A DNA stretch of 64,000 nucleotides from contig NZ_ML123034.1 in NCBI RefSeq assembly GCF_003846185.1, positions 5,255,681-5,319,680 on the forward strand, written 5' to 3'. Source of the stretch: Streptomyces sp. ADI96-02. Lineage in GTDB: Bacteria > Actinomycetota > Actinomycetes > Streptomycetales > Streptomycetaceae. The notes below the pieces were generated by a model. The model saw only the letters and a list, made by a program, of their open reading frames with translations, was not told the DNA's origin and made no database searches. The translations under genes and the position numbers were made by a program. Shown here in pieces: positions 34,291 through 43,295 of the stretch (positions are counted from its first letter, which is position 1; the number at the start of each line of letters is the position of its first letter).

Positions 34291-35328
34291 ATGCACGCCG
34301 CGGACCTGTACGTCAGGGCCACCTCCGTCCGGCTGCCCGGCACCCTCCGGGTGGCCGACGCCGTCGCGGCCGGGGACTGCCCGCCGCGCATCGCCGACGC
34401 CGCGGGCATGGAGTCCGTGGCCGTCTCGGCGGACGAGTCCGCCGCCGAGATGGCCGTCGCGGCGGCCGCGAACGCGCTGCGACGGGCCGGTTCCGGCCCC
34501 GGAGACATCGACCTCCTGCTGCACGCCGACACCTACCACCAGGGCCAGGACCTGTGGCCCGTCGCCTCCTACATCCAGCGCGAGACGGTCGGCAACAGCT
34601 GCCAGGCCGTCGAGATCCGGCAGATGTCCAACGGGGGCCTCGCCGCCATGGACCTGGCCGCCGCCTACCTGCGGGCCGGCCACGGCACGGGGGACGCACT
34701 GCTCACTTCCGCCGACCGGTTCTGCGCCCCCGGCATCGACCGCTGGCGCACCGATCCCGGAACGCCCTACGCGGACGGCGCCGCCGCGCTGGTCCTCTCC
34801 CGCCGGGGCGGCTTCGCCTCCGTGCGCGCCCTGGCCCTGCACGCGGACCCGGAACTGGAACCGCTGCACCGCGGGGACGCGCCGTTCGGCCGCGCCCCCT
34901 TCAGCCACGGCATGCCCGTCGACTTCGCCCGGGCCAAGAGGGCGTTCGTCTCGCGGGTCGGCATGTCCGCCGTGATGGGCCGCGCCCACGAGGGGCAGCA
35001 GACCGCGGTGAAACGGGCGCTCTCCGAGGCGGGCCTCGACCTGGCCGACGCCGACTGGGTGGTCCTGCCGCACTTCGGGCGGCGCCGGCTGGAGTCCATC
35101 TACTACGGCCCGTTCGGCATCGACCCGGACCGTACCCCCTGGGAGTGGAGCCGCACGGTCGGCCACCTCGGGGCGGGCGACCAGTTCGCCGGGCTCGACC
35201 ACCTCATGGTGTCCGGCCGGGCCTCCCCGGGCGACATCGTCGTCCTCGTCAGCGTCGGCGCCGGATACAGCTGGGGGTGCGCGGTGCTGGAGATCCTCCG
35301 CCGTCCCGAGCGGTACGGCCCTCGCTGA
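34291..35328 (+). CDS. KAS III-like starter acyltransferase/ketosynthase with Ser nucleophile (DpsC/CerJ-like)
   Basis: 345 aa, ATG at 34291 just after the citramalate synthase stop. Thiolase fold: ACP synthase-like N-terminus, EIRQMSNGGLAAMDLAA with Ser113 where KAS III enzymes carry Cys, LPHFGRRRLESIYYG and GHLGAGDQFAGL supplying His residues. The daunorubicin starter protein DpsC also has Ser in place of Cys and selects propionyl. So this protein probably selects the branched starter or acts as an acyltransferase. It ends the rightward starter/sugar run; the cyclase gene follows after a 107-bp gap. Confidence 0.88.
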   Translation: MHAADLYVRATSVRLPGTLRVADAVAAGDCPPRIADAAGMESVAVSADESAAEMAVAAAANALRRAGSGPGDIDLLLHADTYHQGQDLWPVASYIQRETVGNSCQAVEIRQMSNGGLAAMDLAAAYLRAGHGTGDALLTSADRFCAPGIDRWRTDPGTPYADGAAALVLSRRGGFASVRALALHADPELEPLHRGDAPFGRAPFSHGMPVDFARAKRAFVSRVGMSAVMGRAHEGQQTAVKRALSEAGLDLADADWVVLPHFGRRRLESIYYGPFGIDPDRTPWEWSRTVGHLGAGDQFAGLDHLMVSGRASPGDIVVLVSVGAGYSWGCAVLEILRRPERYGPR

Positions 35329-35435
35329 GGGGCCGCCGGGGCGGTTCCACCCCGGCTCGACCGGCGTCCGAGTCGGATCGACTAGTTACCTGCTGTCAAC
35401 GCACCGCCGACGATCTACTGAAGGGAAGGTCTCCC
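35329..35435 (+). promoter_or_regulatory. Possible promoter before the aromatase gene
   Basis: 107-bp gap with a comparatively AT-rich stretch at 35376-35399 (GATCGACTAGTTACC). TCGAC-type elements recur at 35357 and 35378, reminiscent of SARP-bound heptamers, but their 21-bp spacing is not the canonical 11/22. Low certainty. Confidence 0.25.
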
Positions 35436-36461
35436 ATGGGGCCCAGGACTTCCGTTCCGGCACCGGGCGACGCGGTCCGCGTCACCGAGCACGCCGTCAC
35501 CGTGGCCGCGCCGCCCGACACGGTGCACCGCCTCGTGGCCGACGTGTCCGGCTGGCCCGACCTGTTCGGCCCGACCGTACACGTCGACGTGCTCGCGGAC
35601 GCGCCCCCGGAGGGCGGCGAGCAGCGGCTGCACCTGTGGGCCACCGCCCACGGGGCCGTCCGCAACTGGACGTCCGTGCGCACCCTGGACCCGGTGGCCC
35701 GCACGGTGACGTTCCGCCAGCTGGTGCCCGCGCCGCCGGTGGCGTCGATGGGCGGCGCCTGGCGGGTCGAGCCGCTCGGCGACGGCCTGAGCCGGGTCGT
35801 CCTGCTCCACGACTTCCGGGCAGTCGCTGACGACCCGGAGGCAGAGCGCCTCATCACCGCGGCTGTGGACCGCAACAGCGCCGCGGAGCTCGCCGCCCTC
35901 AAGCGCGCCGCGGAACAGGGCTCCCACCGCGAGGAGTTGCGGTTCTCCTTCCATGACACGCACACCGTCCGCGCCGAGGCCGACGAGGTGTACGCCTTCC
36001 TGGAGCGGGCCGACCGCTGGCCCGAGCGGCTGCCGCACGTCGCCCGTCTCGATCTGCGGGAGGAGGCCGCTTCCGACCCGGCCGCCGACGGCGCGCGGAC
36101 CGCCGCGACCGTCCAGCAGATGGAGATGGCCACGCTCGCTCCGGACGGTTCGGAGCACATCACGGATTCCGTGCGCCTGTGCTTCCCCGGCCGGCGCACC
36201 ATCGTCTACAAACAGCTGCGCACCCCTCCGGCGCTGGCCTGCCACACCGGCCGCTGGACCGTCGAGCCGGCCCCGGACGGCTCCGTCGCGGTCACCTCCG
36301 CCCACACCGTCGTCCTGGACCCGGAGGGCGTGCGGGCCCTGCTCGGCCCGGACGCCTCACCGGCCGACGCCCGGGCACGGGTCCGCGAAGCGCTCGGAGC
36401 CAACAGCACCACCACCTTGCGGCACGCCGGGCGGTTTGCGGAGCGCCGTGGACAATCGTGA
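35436..36461 (+). CDS. Didomain aromatase/cyclase (ActVII-type ARO/CYC)
   Basis: 341 aa, ATG at 35436 after GAAGGGAAGG. Two START-like domains in tandem. Domain 1 runs from about residue 20 to 165 (VTVAAPPDTVHRLVADVSGWPDLFGPTVH). Domain 2 runs from about 175 to 335 (HTVRAEADEVYAFLERADRWPERLPHV). This is the didomain form associated with C-9-reduced chains cyclised C7-C12. It dehydrates/aromatises the first ring after the ActIII-type reduction. Its 3' end overlaps the following monooxygenase start by 14 bp. Confidence 0.93.
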   Translation: MGPRTSVPAPGDAVRVTEHAVTVAAPPDTVHRLVADVSGWPDLFGPTVHVDVLADAPPEGGEQRLHLWATAHGAVRNWTSVRTLDPVARTVTFRQLVPAPPVASMGGAWRVEPLGDGLSRVVLLHDFRAVADDPEAERLITAAVDRNSAAELAALKRAAEQGSHREELRFSFHDTHTVRAEADEVYAFLERADRWPERLPHVARLDLREEAASDPAADGARTAATVQQMEMATLAPDGSEHITDSVRLCFPGRRTIVYKQLRTPPALACHTGRWTVEPAPDGSVAVTSAHTVVLDPEGVRALLGPDASPADARARVREALGANSTTTLRHAGRFAERRGQS

Positions 36462-37098
36462 CCCCGCCGCAGCTCTGACCATCGTCAACCGGCTCACCGT
36501 CCGGGGCGACCACACCGCCTTCGAAGCGGCGTGCGACGTGTACGCCGACTTCTTGGCCTCCCGGCCGCACTTCGGGTACCTGGTGGTGCTGCGCACCGCC
36601 ACTCAGCCGAGGGTCTACACGCAGTTCGCGCACTGGGAACGTCTGGACGGGTTCCTCGGCACCGTACGCGAGCCCGTGTTCCGGGCCCATGTCGAGCGCA
36701 TCGGGCCGCTGGTCGAGGCCAGTGCCGACCAGGTGAACAGCGTTTTCCGCACCCTGCGGCACACCGCTACCGAGGGCGGCCTGAACGTCGTGCTCACCTG
36801 GGCGCGGCTGATGTACGAGGATGACCGGTACGCCTTCGAGGCCAGATACGCCGCGCTCAGCGAATCCATCTCGAAGGAGGAGGAGTTCGGCGGCTCCGAC
36901 CTGCTGTGCTCCTCGGTCAACCCGCTCAACTACGTCGGGCTCCAGTGGTGGCGCGAGGCCGAGGACTGCGACCGAGCCCTGGCCGACCCGGAGTACCGGC
37001 GGCTCCGCCGGTCGCTCGCGTGCCTGGCCACGCTCGGCGGCGAACGCGTCGTGCACGTCCGCTACCGCGAACCCACCCGGACGGCCCCCGCTCGCTGA
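36448..37098 (+). CDS. Tandem-domain antibiotic biosynthesis monooxygenase (ABM)
   Basis: 216 aa. The GTG at 36448 has GGAG 4 bp upstream and overlaps the aromatase gene, implying coupling. Two ferredoxin-like ABM units can be seen: residues about 8-100 (TIVNRLTVRGDHTAFEAAC...FAHWERL...VNSVFR) and about 108-205 (NVVLTWARLMYEDDRYAFEARY...VHVRYRE). ABM enzymes such as ActVA-Orf6 oxidise anthrones to quinones with O2 and no cofactor. The two-domain fusion could form an intramolecular dimer. A single-domain relative is at 50489. Confidence 0.85.
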   Translation: MDNRDPAAALTIVNRLTVRGDHTAFEAACDVYADFLASRPHFGYLVVLRTATQPRVYTQFAHWERLDGFLGTVREPVFRAHVERIGPLVEASADQVNSVFRTLRHTATEGGLNVVLTWARLMYEDDRYAFEARYAALSESISKEEEFGGSDLLCSSVNPLNYVGLQWWREAEDCDRALADPEYRRLRRSLACLATLGGERVVHVRYREPTRTAPAR

Positions 37099-37219
37099 GA
37101 TGGCGTCCCGCCCCCGCCCGCCCCGGGCGCTCCGCTCCCACACGTCCCGCGTGCGAGGTCCGTTCGAGCCGCCCGGCGCAAGCTGGTGCCGGTACCGGCG
37201 GAGCGGCGGAGAGGGCACC

Positions 37220-38962
37220 ATGGACGGCGACGAGAAGCGGACGTTCACCGAGGTCTTCGCGCACAGGGCCCGTACCCACCCGGAGCGGGACGCCCTCCTC
37301 GTGCTTTCCGACGGGCTCGGGGGCGCCGGGGAGCGGCGGTACACCTACGGCGCCCTCGCCGCGGCGGCCCGGGCGCTGGCGCCCGTGGTGCGCGGCCATA
37401 CCCGGCCGGGCGGGCGGGTCCTGGTGGCCCACAGCGACCGGATGCTCTTCGCCACGAGCCTGCTGGCCTGCCTGTTCGCCGGAGCGGTGCCGGTGCCGGT
37501 GGTGCCCCCGGGCGGCAGCAGGCACCACGACGCCCGGTTGTCCGGCATAGCCAGGGACGCGGCGGTCGACTGCGCCCTCACCTCCCGCGCGCTGGCCCCC
37601 GCGCTCTCGCAGGTGCTTGCGCGCACCGGCCACCAGGACGTCGTCTGCGTTCCGGCCGACGCCGCCCTCGCGGACGGCCCGGTCACCCGGGCGGCCGAGG
37701 CGCCCCTCGACGCGGCGACCGGTCCCGACAGCGTGGCCGTCCTCCAGTACACCTCCGGCTCCACGCGAGCCCCGCGTGGTGTGCCCGTCAGTCATCGCGC
37801 GCTGCTCGCCCACCTCCGGTCCCTGTCGACTGCCCTCGACACCCGGGAGGGCGAACGGGTCGGCGGCTGGCTCCCGTTCCACCACGACATGGGTCTCATC
37901 GGCCTGCTGATCCACCCGCTGTGGCAGGGCGCCACGTCCGTGCTGCTCTCCCCGGAGTCCTTCGCGCGCCGTCCGCTGCGCTGGCTGGAAGCGGTGTCCG
38001 ACCACGGCATCGCCGTCAGCGCCGCTCCCGACTCGGCGTACGCGCGCTGCGCGCGGGAGGGCGAGGTCCTGCCGGCGGGCCGCCTCGACCTGTCCCACTG
38101 GCGTACGGCGGTGAGCGGCGGCGAGGTCGTCCGCGCCTCCACGGTCCGGGACTTCGCCGCGCGCTTCGCCCCCGCCGGGCTGCGCCCCGGTGCGCTCACC
38201 CCCTGCTACGGACTGGCCGAGGCGACCCTGCTGGTGACCGGCGCCGCGCGCGCCGGGCGGCCCCGGCTGCGGACCTTCGCCGACGACGGGCACCCGGGCG
38301 GCGGACGGTCGCTGGTCTCGTGCGGCCCGCCGGCACCCGGCACGGAGGTACGCATCGTCGACCCGGCGGGGCGCACGCCGCTCGACGAGGGCGTCACCGG
38401 CGAGATCTGGGTGCGCGGCCCGGGTACGGCCGAGGGGTACTGGCGCCGTCCGGCGGAGAGCGAGGAACTGTTCCGGGCCCGTACGGCCCAGGGCGAGGGC
38501 GGCTTCCTGCGGACCGGTGACCTCGGCGCGATGGTGGACGGCGAGCTGTACGTCACCGGCCGTCGCAAGGACCTGGTCGTCCTGGCGGGCAACGCCTTCC
38601 ATCCGGAGGACCTGGAGGAGTCGGTACGCCGGACCAGCACGGTCCTCGGCTCCGGCATCGCGTTCGGTGTGCACGGTGAACGCGAACACCTTGTCGTGGT
38701 ACAGGAGTTGCGTGCACGCACCTGCTACGGCACGGACCTGCCGGCCCTCACCGAGGTGATCCAGGACGTCCTGGTGGCGGAACACGGCGTGCGCGCGGAC
38801 GCAGTGCTGATCGTGCGGCCCGGCACGGTACGGCACACCACGAGCGGAAAGGTGGAACGGGCCACCATGCGTGGCCTGTTCCTCGGTGGAGCCCTCACAC
38901 CGCTGTACGCCGGCCTGACGCCGGAGGTCCGGCTCCTCGTCGCCGACCGGAGCCGCCGGTGA
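37220..38962 (+). CDS. Fatty-acyl-AMP ligase-like adenylating enzyme
   Basis: 580 aa. ATG at 37220 follows GGAGAGGG; an upstream in-frame ATG at 37100 lacks a ribosome site. P-loop LQYTSGSTRAPRGVPVSH, GWLPFHHDMGLIGLL, CYGLAEATLLVT, FLRTGDLG and GRRKDLVVLAGNAFHPED are FAAL signatures rather than CoA-ligase ones. FAALs form acyl-AMP and load it onto an ACP. It may activate the branched starter acid onto an ACP, bypassing CoA. It is convergent with the response regulator gene. Confidence 0.9.
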   Translation: MDGDEKRTFTEVFAHRARTHPERDALLVLSDGLGGAGERRYTYGALAAAARALAPVVRGHTRPGGRVLVAHSDRMLFATSLLACLFAGAVPVPVVPPGGSRHHDARLSGIARDAAVDCALTSRALAPALSQVLARTGHQDVVCVPADAALADGPVTRAAEAPLDAATGPDSVAVLQYTSGSTRAPRGVPVSHRALLAHLRSLSTALDTREGERVGGWLPFHHDMGLIGLLIHPLWQGATSVLLSPESFARRPLRWLEAVSDHGIAVSAAPDSAYARCAREGEVLPAGRLDLSHWRTAVSGGEVVRASTVRDFAARFAPAGLRPGALTPCYGLAEATLLVTGAARAGRPRLRTFADDGHPGGGRSLVSCGPPAPGTEVRIVDPAGRTPLDEGVTGEIWVRGPGTAEGYWRRPAESEELFRARTAQGEGGFLRTGDLGAMVDGELYVTGRRKDLVVLAGNAFHPEDLEESVRRTSTVLGSGIAFGVHGEREHLVVVQELRARTCYGTDLPALTEVIQDVLVAEHGVRADAVLIVRPGTVRHTTSGKVERATMRGLFLGGALTPLYAGLTPEVRLLVADRSRR

Positions 38963-38996
38963 CCGGCGTTCGCCTCCCGCCGAGGCGCCGCCGGAC

Positions 38997-39611
38997 TCAG
39001 AGAATCCAGCCGGCGTTCCTCGCGACCCGGACGGCATCGACGCGGTTGCGGGCGCCGAGCTTGCCCACGATGGCCGTCAGGTAGTTGCTCACCGTGCCCT
39101 TCGACAGGTACAGGCACCCGGCGATCTCCGCGGTGTCCGCGCCGCGGGCCGCGAGCCGCAGCACCTGGAGCTCGCGAGGGGAGAGCGGATTGTCCACGAA
39201 GTCCCACGCCGACATCGCCAGATGCGGGTCCATGACGCGCTGACCGGACGCCACCAGGCGTACTGCCTTGGCGAGTTCCTCAGGTTCGGAGTCCTTGAGC
39301 AGGAAGCCGCCAACCTGTGTGCTGAGCGCTCGGCGCAGGGTGCCCGGCCGCCCCATGCCGGTCAGGATGAGCGTGCGGCAGGTGGGCATCCGCTTGTGTA
39401 ACTCGGCTGTGGCCGTCAAGCCGTCGGTGCCCGGCAGGTCGATGTCGATGACCGCCACGTCGGGCTTCTTCTCCAGCGCGGTCGGCACGATGGCGTCACC
39501 CCTGTCCACGGCCGCGACGACGCGCAGGTCGGGTTCCAGATGGAGCAGTGCGACGAGAGCCCCCCGTACCATGTGGACATCCTCCGCCAGCAGGATTCTG
39601 AGGGTGAGCAT
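38997..39611 (-). CDS. NarL/FixJ-family response regulator
   Basis: 204 aa. Receiver domain with phospho-acceptor Asp56 in VIDIDLPGTDG, and a C-terminal LuxR helix-turn-helix (LSPRELQVLRLAARGADTAEIAGCLYLSKGTVSNY). It follows the histidine kinase gene by 48 bp on the same strand, forming a DesK/DesR- or NarX/NarL-like pair. It probably regulates the cluster or the neighbouring YcaO operon. Confidence 0.93.
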   Translation of the reverse strand: MLTLRILLAEDVHMVRGALVALLHLEPDLRVVAAVDRGDAIVPTALEKKPDVAVIDIDLPGTDGLTATAELHKRMPTCRTLILTGMGRPGTLRRALSTQVGGFLLKDSEPEELAKAVRLVASGQRVMDPHLAMSAWDFVDNPLSPRELQVLRLAARGADTAEIAGCLYLSKGTVSNYLTAIVGKLGARNRVDAVRVARNAGWIL

Positions 39612-39659
39612 CCCCCTTGCCTTCCCTTCCTGATCCCCTCGTGCCGTATCGAGGGCCCC

Positions 39660-40901
39660 CTACGCCGCCGGCCGTACCGGGGCACGGACCTCCAGTTCGA
39701 AGAGCCCGTTCTCACGGACGACAGCCTTCAGCCTGCCGCCCACCGCAACGCACCGTTCGTGAAGGTTGTCCAGTCCGTTCCCCCGCCGCTCCGCGCCGAG
39801 CAGCGATCCCCTGTCCTTCTGCTCCCGTCCGTCTATGCGGACTCCGTCGTTCACCACAGACAGCAGAATGGTCTCCCCGTCACGGGTTGCCGTTATCGTA
39901 CAGTGACGTACAGCGCTGTGCCGCAGCATATTGGTGACCCCTTCGCGCACCACGGTGGCGAGGAAGGTGTCGACCTCCGGGGGCAGCGGGCCGCAGGCGA
40001 CATCGACCTCACTGCGCACGCCGGAGGCGCGCAGCACGGACATCGCGGAGCGGGTCTCGGAGGTGAGGGAGAGTGCGCGGTAGCTGCTGGCGACCAGTCG
40101 CACGTCCGACAGTGCCTGGCGGGCCACGTCCACGATCTCACGGGTCTCCTCGCGCGCCCGTTCCGGCTGGGTCAGGCCGACGCGGTGGGCCAGCGTTCCC
40201 TTGAGGACGATCGCGGACAGGCTGTAGCCCAGCAGGTCGTGCAGGTCGCGGGCGAAGCGCAGCCGCTCCTGTCCGACGGCCATGCGGGCCAGTTCGTCGC
40301 GGGTGGCGTGAAGTTCGCTCACCAGCTCGGTCAGGCGCGCCAGTCCGTAGATGACGAGCCCCGACAGCAGCGCGGAGACCGTGTAGTAGGAGGCCGCGTC
40401 CAGGGCGGCGCCGGCGGCGAGCGCGTGCAGCGGGGTGACGATCAGCACCACGCCGAACAACGACCAGCCGTAACGGGGCGGGAGCAGCACGAGGAACGAA
40501 GCGCCCAACGGACCTTCCATGCTGCCCCAGTTGAGGCCGAACCAGAGGAGCGGCAGGTAGGTGAGCAGTGTCTGCGCCAGGAGGGCGGCGGTCTTCCGGC
40601 GCGGCGTCCAGATCTGGGCCCGGGGAGCGGACACGAGCATCTGCACGGTGAACACGGCCAGCACGCAGGCGACGCAGACCAGCAGCCGAGTGACTCCGGG
40701 GCGGGTCCCCACCAGGTTGAGCACGGTCACCCCGCCGTAGCAGAGCAGGGCCACGACGGTTATGGTGCGGGCCAGTTGGGGTGCCGGTACGTCCTGACTC
40801 CGGCGAGGTCCGGGACTCTCCTGCGACCCGGTCGCCGAGGCGGCGCCCTCGGCCTCGGGGCCTTCCGCTGCGGCCGACTGTCTGCCCCTCGATGATGTCA
40901 T
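39660..40901 (-). CDS. Sensor histidine kinase (HisKA_3, DesK-like)
   Basis: 413 aa. Pro/Ala-rich N-terminal tail, about five to six membrane helices between residues 45 and 190, then the phospho-acceptor His221 in FARDLHDLLGYSLS, an N-box-like VVREGVTNMLRHS, and a GNGLDNLHERC G-box. No extracellular sensor domain is evident, so it may sense membrane state or an intramembrane ligand. Pairs with the response regulator downstream. Confidence 0.92.
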   Translation of the reverse strand: MTSSRGRQSAAAEGPEAEGAASATGSQESPGPRRSQDVPAPQLARTITVVALLCYGGVTVLNLVGTRPGVTRLLVCVACVLAVFTVQMLVSAPRAQIWTPRRKTAALLAQTLLTYLPLLWFGLNWGSMEGPLGASFLVLLPPRYGWSLFGVVLIVTPLHALAAGAALDAASYYTVSALLSGLVIYGLARLTELVSELHATRDELARMAVGQERLRFARDLHDLLGYSLSAIVLKGTLAHRVGLTQPERAREETREIVDVARQALSDVRLVASSYRALSLTSETRSAMSVLRASGVRSEVDVACGPLPPEVDTFLATVVREGVTNMLRHSAVRHCTITATRDGETILLSVVNDGVRIDGREQKDRGSLLGAERRGNGLDNLHERCVAVGGRLKAVVRENGLFELEVRAPVRPAA

Positions 40902-40950
40902 GACTCAGTGATATCCCATGTCCCGCTTGCCGGGCACGCGCAGTCCACGG

Positions 40951-40978
40951 CGCGGAGCCCCGGTACCGGGGCTCCGCG
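40951..40978 (-). terminator. Palindromic terminator after the YcaO gene
   Basis: Perfect 28-bp palindrome (40951-40978) directly following the YcaO stop at 40981 in the minus direction, and 50 bp upstream of the histidine kinase start. It would insulate the peptide-YcaO operon from the two-component genes. Confidence 0.75.
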
Positions 40979-40980
40979 GG

Positions 40981-43293
40981 TCACACGAAGAGCGGCACCG
41001 GATTGAGCTCCTCGACGGTGGGCCTGCGCGCGACGCGTCCCAGTTCGACGGGCACGTCGAAGAGCCGGCCCGGCGCGAACCGCGCCCAGAAGTGCCGCAT
41101 GCCCGGCACGACGACCTTCACCACCGGCAGCCCGATGTCCGGCCGCGTCAGGTCCAGCACCAGCGTCTCCATACCGCGCGCCGCGAGCAGGCGCTCCACC
41201 GCCCGCACCTCCTCCCGGAGATCATCGTGCGCGAGGACGTCCCAGGCCACGGCGGTACGCGCCCGCTCAGCAGGATCCGGGGCCAGGTACGGCTGTTCGG
41301 CGAGCGTCGCGCCGGTCCACCACGCGCTCAGGTCCGCGTCGCCGTCCGCGTACGCCCGCTGCCCCGCGGCGGTGTCCGGCGGCAGTAGCTGGCCCAGTTC
41401 GGTGACCGCCCTGCGCAGCGCGACCCGGGGGTCGGTGTGCGCGCCGAAGCCGAGGGCGAGCCCCTCGCCCAGCTCGCCCGCCGGGCGCCCGGTCCTGCGG
41501 GACACCGCCGCGACCACCGGTACTCCCAGGTCCGCGGTGAGGTCCAACGCCCACACCTCGCGCCCCGAACGGGCGTATGCCGCACGGGCGTCGGCGAGCC
41601 ACGGCTCGTCGAAGGCATCAAGGTCGACGCCCGGCTGCCGGGTGCGGTGGTACCACCACAGGGCCACCGCGTCCCGTTCGACCACCTCCAGCAAACCCTG
41701 CAGCACGGCGTCCTCCAGGCTGCTTCCGGCTGCGTTCCCGTTGGAGTCCGCCCAGGGCGCGCGGATCCGCCCGTCGGAACCGGGCCCGAAGTACAGCATC
41801 GAGGTGGGCAGGTAGCGGGTGCGACGGGAGCCGAGCGACCACAGCGGCGTCCACTCCGCGGCCGAGCGCGCGTCGAAGGGCGGTGGCACCAGTTGGAAGG
41901 GGGCGCCCGAGTGCCGGGCGTTCCAGGCCTCACGCTCCCGGAACTGCCAGTCGGCGTACAGCTGGGCCGCGTTCGGGTGCAGCGCCGCGTCGCCCAGCCC
42001 CCGGGAGGTCTCCCGTACCACGGCCTCGTCGCCCTGCCGGGCCGCCGAGTAGCGCTCCACCGCCTCGCACAGCGCCCCCAGCCGTGCTTCCTCGGGCGTA
42101 GTGCCCTTGCCCCCGCTGTGACTGCGCAGCCCGGCACGCACGCTCGCCAGGTCGTGTCCGGCCAGGGCGAGGTTGCGCCCCGACACGTAGTGGTGCAGCC
42201 CGTCCGGTGTCCCCGGCGCCTCGCGCACCTCGGCGACGACGCCGGTGACCGGCCCGACGAGCCTCCGGTGGCGGGCCCACAGAACGGCCGGGGCGACGGC
42301 CCGGTGACCGCCCCCCTCCGCGTAGCACTTGGGGCGGGACTCCAGTGCCACAGGCCGCAGCGTACGGGCGGCGACCAGTCCCGGGTCGCCGCACGCTGGG
42401 CACTGCGGCCTGCGGGTCACCGGGTGCAGGTCCGTCGCCAGGGTGTAGGTGTCCAGGCGCCACACCGTCGGGCTCGTGCGCAGCCCGGCCGCCCACTTCG
42501 CGGCCTCCACCGCGGCGGTGTGCAGTCCGATCGCCCGCGTCGCGGGCAGCGCGGACGGCGGCAGCGGTATCCCGCCGGGCAGCCGCAGCGCCCGCCGCAC
42601 CGGCTCCTGGGCGGTGCGGTGCCCGCGCAGCCGGTGGGCCAGGCAGTGCCAGCACGGCCGGTCCGGCTCCGCGGGCGCGAACACCGGGCCCACCCAGACC
42701 TCGCCGCCCGCCACCTTGACCGGCAGCCAGGGCCGCCCCGTCCGTGCGTGCCGCTTCGACGTGCCGGTGAGGCCCGGGTCCAGGTAGTCCCCGCACACGA
42801 CCAGGGTGATGTCCGCGTCCTCGGGGGACTCGCAGAGGCCGGTGCCCGCCTGCGCGCAAGCCGCCCGGGCCGCGTCGGCGTCAGCCTGACCGGCCGCCTC
42901 CACGTACACCCGGGAGGTGGCCGCCCGGGCCGCGGCGACCGGGCCGTCGAGCCCCGCCGCGTCCCAGTAGGCGTGCGTCTCGGCCTGCGGGACAGCCGGG
43001 TCGCGAAAGCCGACGAGCCCCGCCTCCCCCAGCTCGGCCAGCGCCTCACCCGCCTCGACGGGGTCCATGCGGGCGGCCGCCGAGGCCAACAGCTCCGGCA
43101 GCGAGCGGCTGCCGTCCAGGAGCGGGGCCAGGACCTGCGCGGCGGCGCCGTGCAGCACGGTGGTGCCGCACTCCGAGAGGAGATAGACGGCCTCGCCCGG
43201 CACGGCCTCGACACGCAGGTGCCGCTTGAAGCCGACCCGGGCCGCCTCCGGCCGGGGCCGGCCCGGGGACGTCTCCTCCGCGGCGGGCGGCAC
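40981..43293 (-). CDS. Fused TOMM azoline-forming cyclodehydratase (E1-like/leader-binding domain plus YcaO)
   Basis: 770 aa from the GTG at 43293, chosen because AGGAG lies 5 bp upstream; GTG 43299 (GTGA overlap with the small ORF) or ATG 43377 are alternatives. N-terminal half: a wHTH/RRE-like leader-binding region (FKRHLRVEAVPGEAVYLLS) and an E1-like domain with zinc pairs CWHC and CPAC. C-terminal half: YcaO ATP-binding elements LCEAVERYSA, SSLEDAVLQGLLEVVERDA and a C-terminal ELNPVPLFV. Such fusions convert Cys/Ser/Thr of a precursor peptide to thiazolines/oxazolines. No flavin dehydrogenase, protease or transporter is adjacent. The gene before it encodes a 64-aa peptide, a candidate substrate. 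A YcaO is unexpected in a type II polyketide cluster. Confidence 0.88.
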   Translation of the reverse strand: MPPAAEETSPGRPRPEAARVGFKRHLRVEAVPGEAVYLLSECGTTVLHGAAAQVLAPLLDGSRSLPELLASAAARMDPVEAGEALAELGEAGLVGFRDPAVPQAETHAYWDAAGLDGPVAAARAATSRVYVEAAGQADADAARAACAQAGTGLCESPEDADITLVVCGDYLDPGLTGTSKRHARTGRPWLPVKVAGGEVWVGPVFAPAEPDRPCWHCLAHRLRGHRTAQEPVRRALRLPGGIPLPPSALPATRAIGLHTAAVEAAKWAAGLRTSPTVWRLDTYTLATDLHPVTRRPQCPACGDPGLVAARTLRPVALESRPKCYAEGGGHRAVAPAVLWARHRRLVGPVTGVVAEVREAPGTPDGLHHYVSGRNLALAGHDLASVRAGLRSHSGGKGTTPEEARLGALCEAVERYSAARQGDEAVVRETSRGLGDAALHPNAAQLYADWQFREREAWNARHSGAPFQLVPPPFDARSAAEWTPLWSLGSRRTRYLPTSMLYFGPGSDGRIRAPWADSNGNAAGSSLEDAVLQGLLEVVERDAVALWWYHRTRQPGVDLDAFDEPWLADARAAYARSGREVWALDLTADLGVPVVAAVSRRTGRPAGELGEGLALGFGAHTDPRVALRRAVTELGQLLPPDTAAGQRAYADGDADLSAWWTGATLAEQPYLAPDPAERARTAVAWDVLAHDDLREEVRAVERLLAARGMETLVLDLTRPDIGLPVVKVVVPGMRHFWARFAPGRLFDVPVELGRVARRPTVEELNPVPLFV

Positions 43294-43295
43294 GC

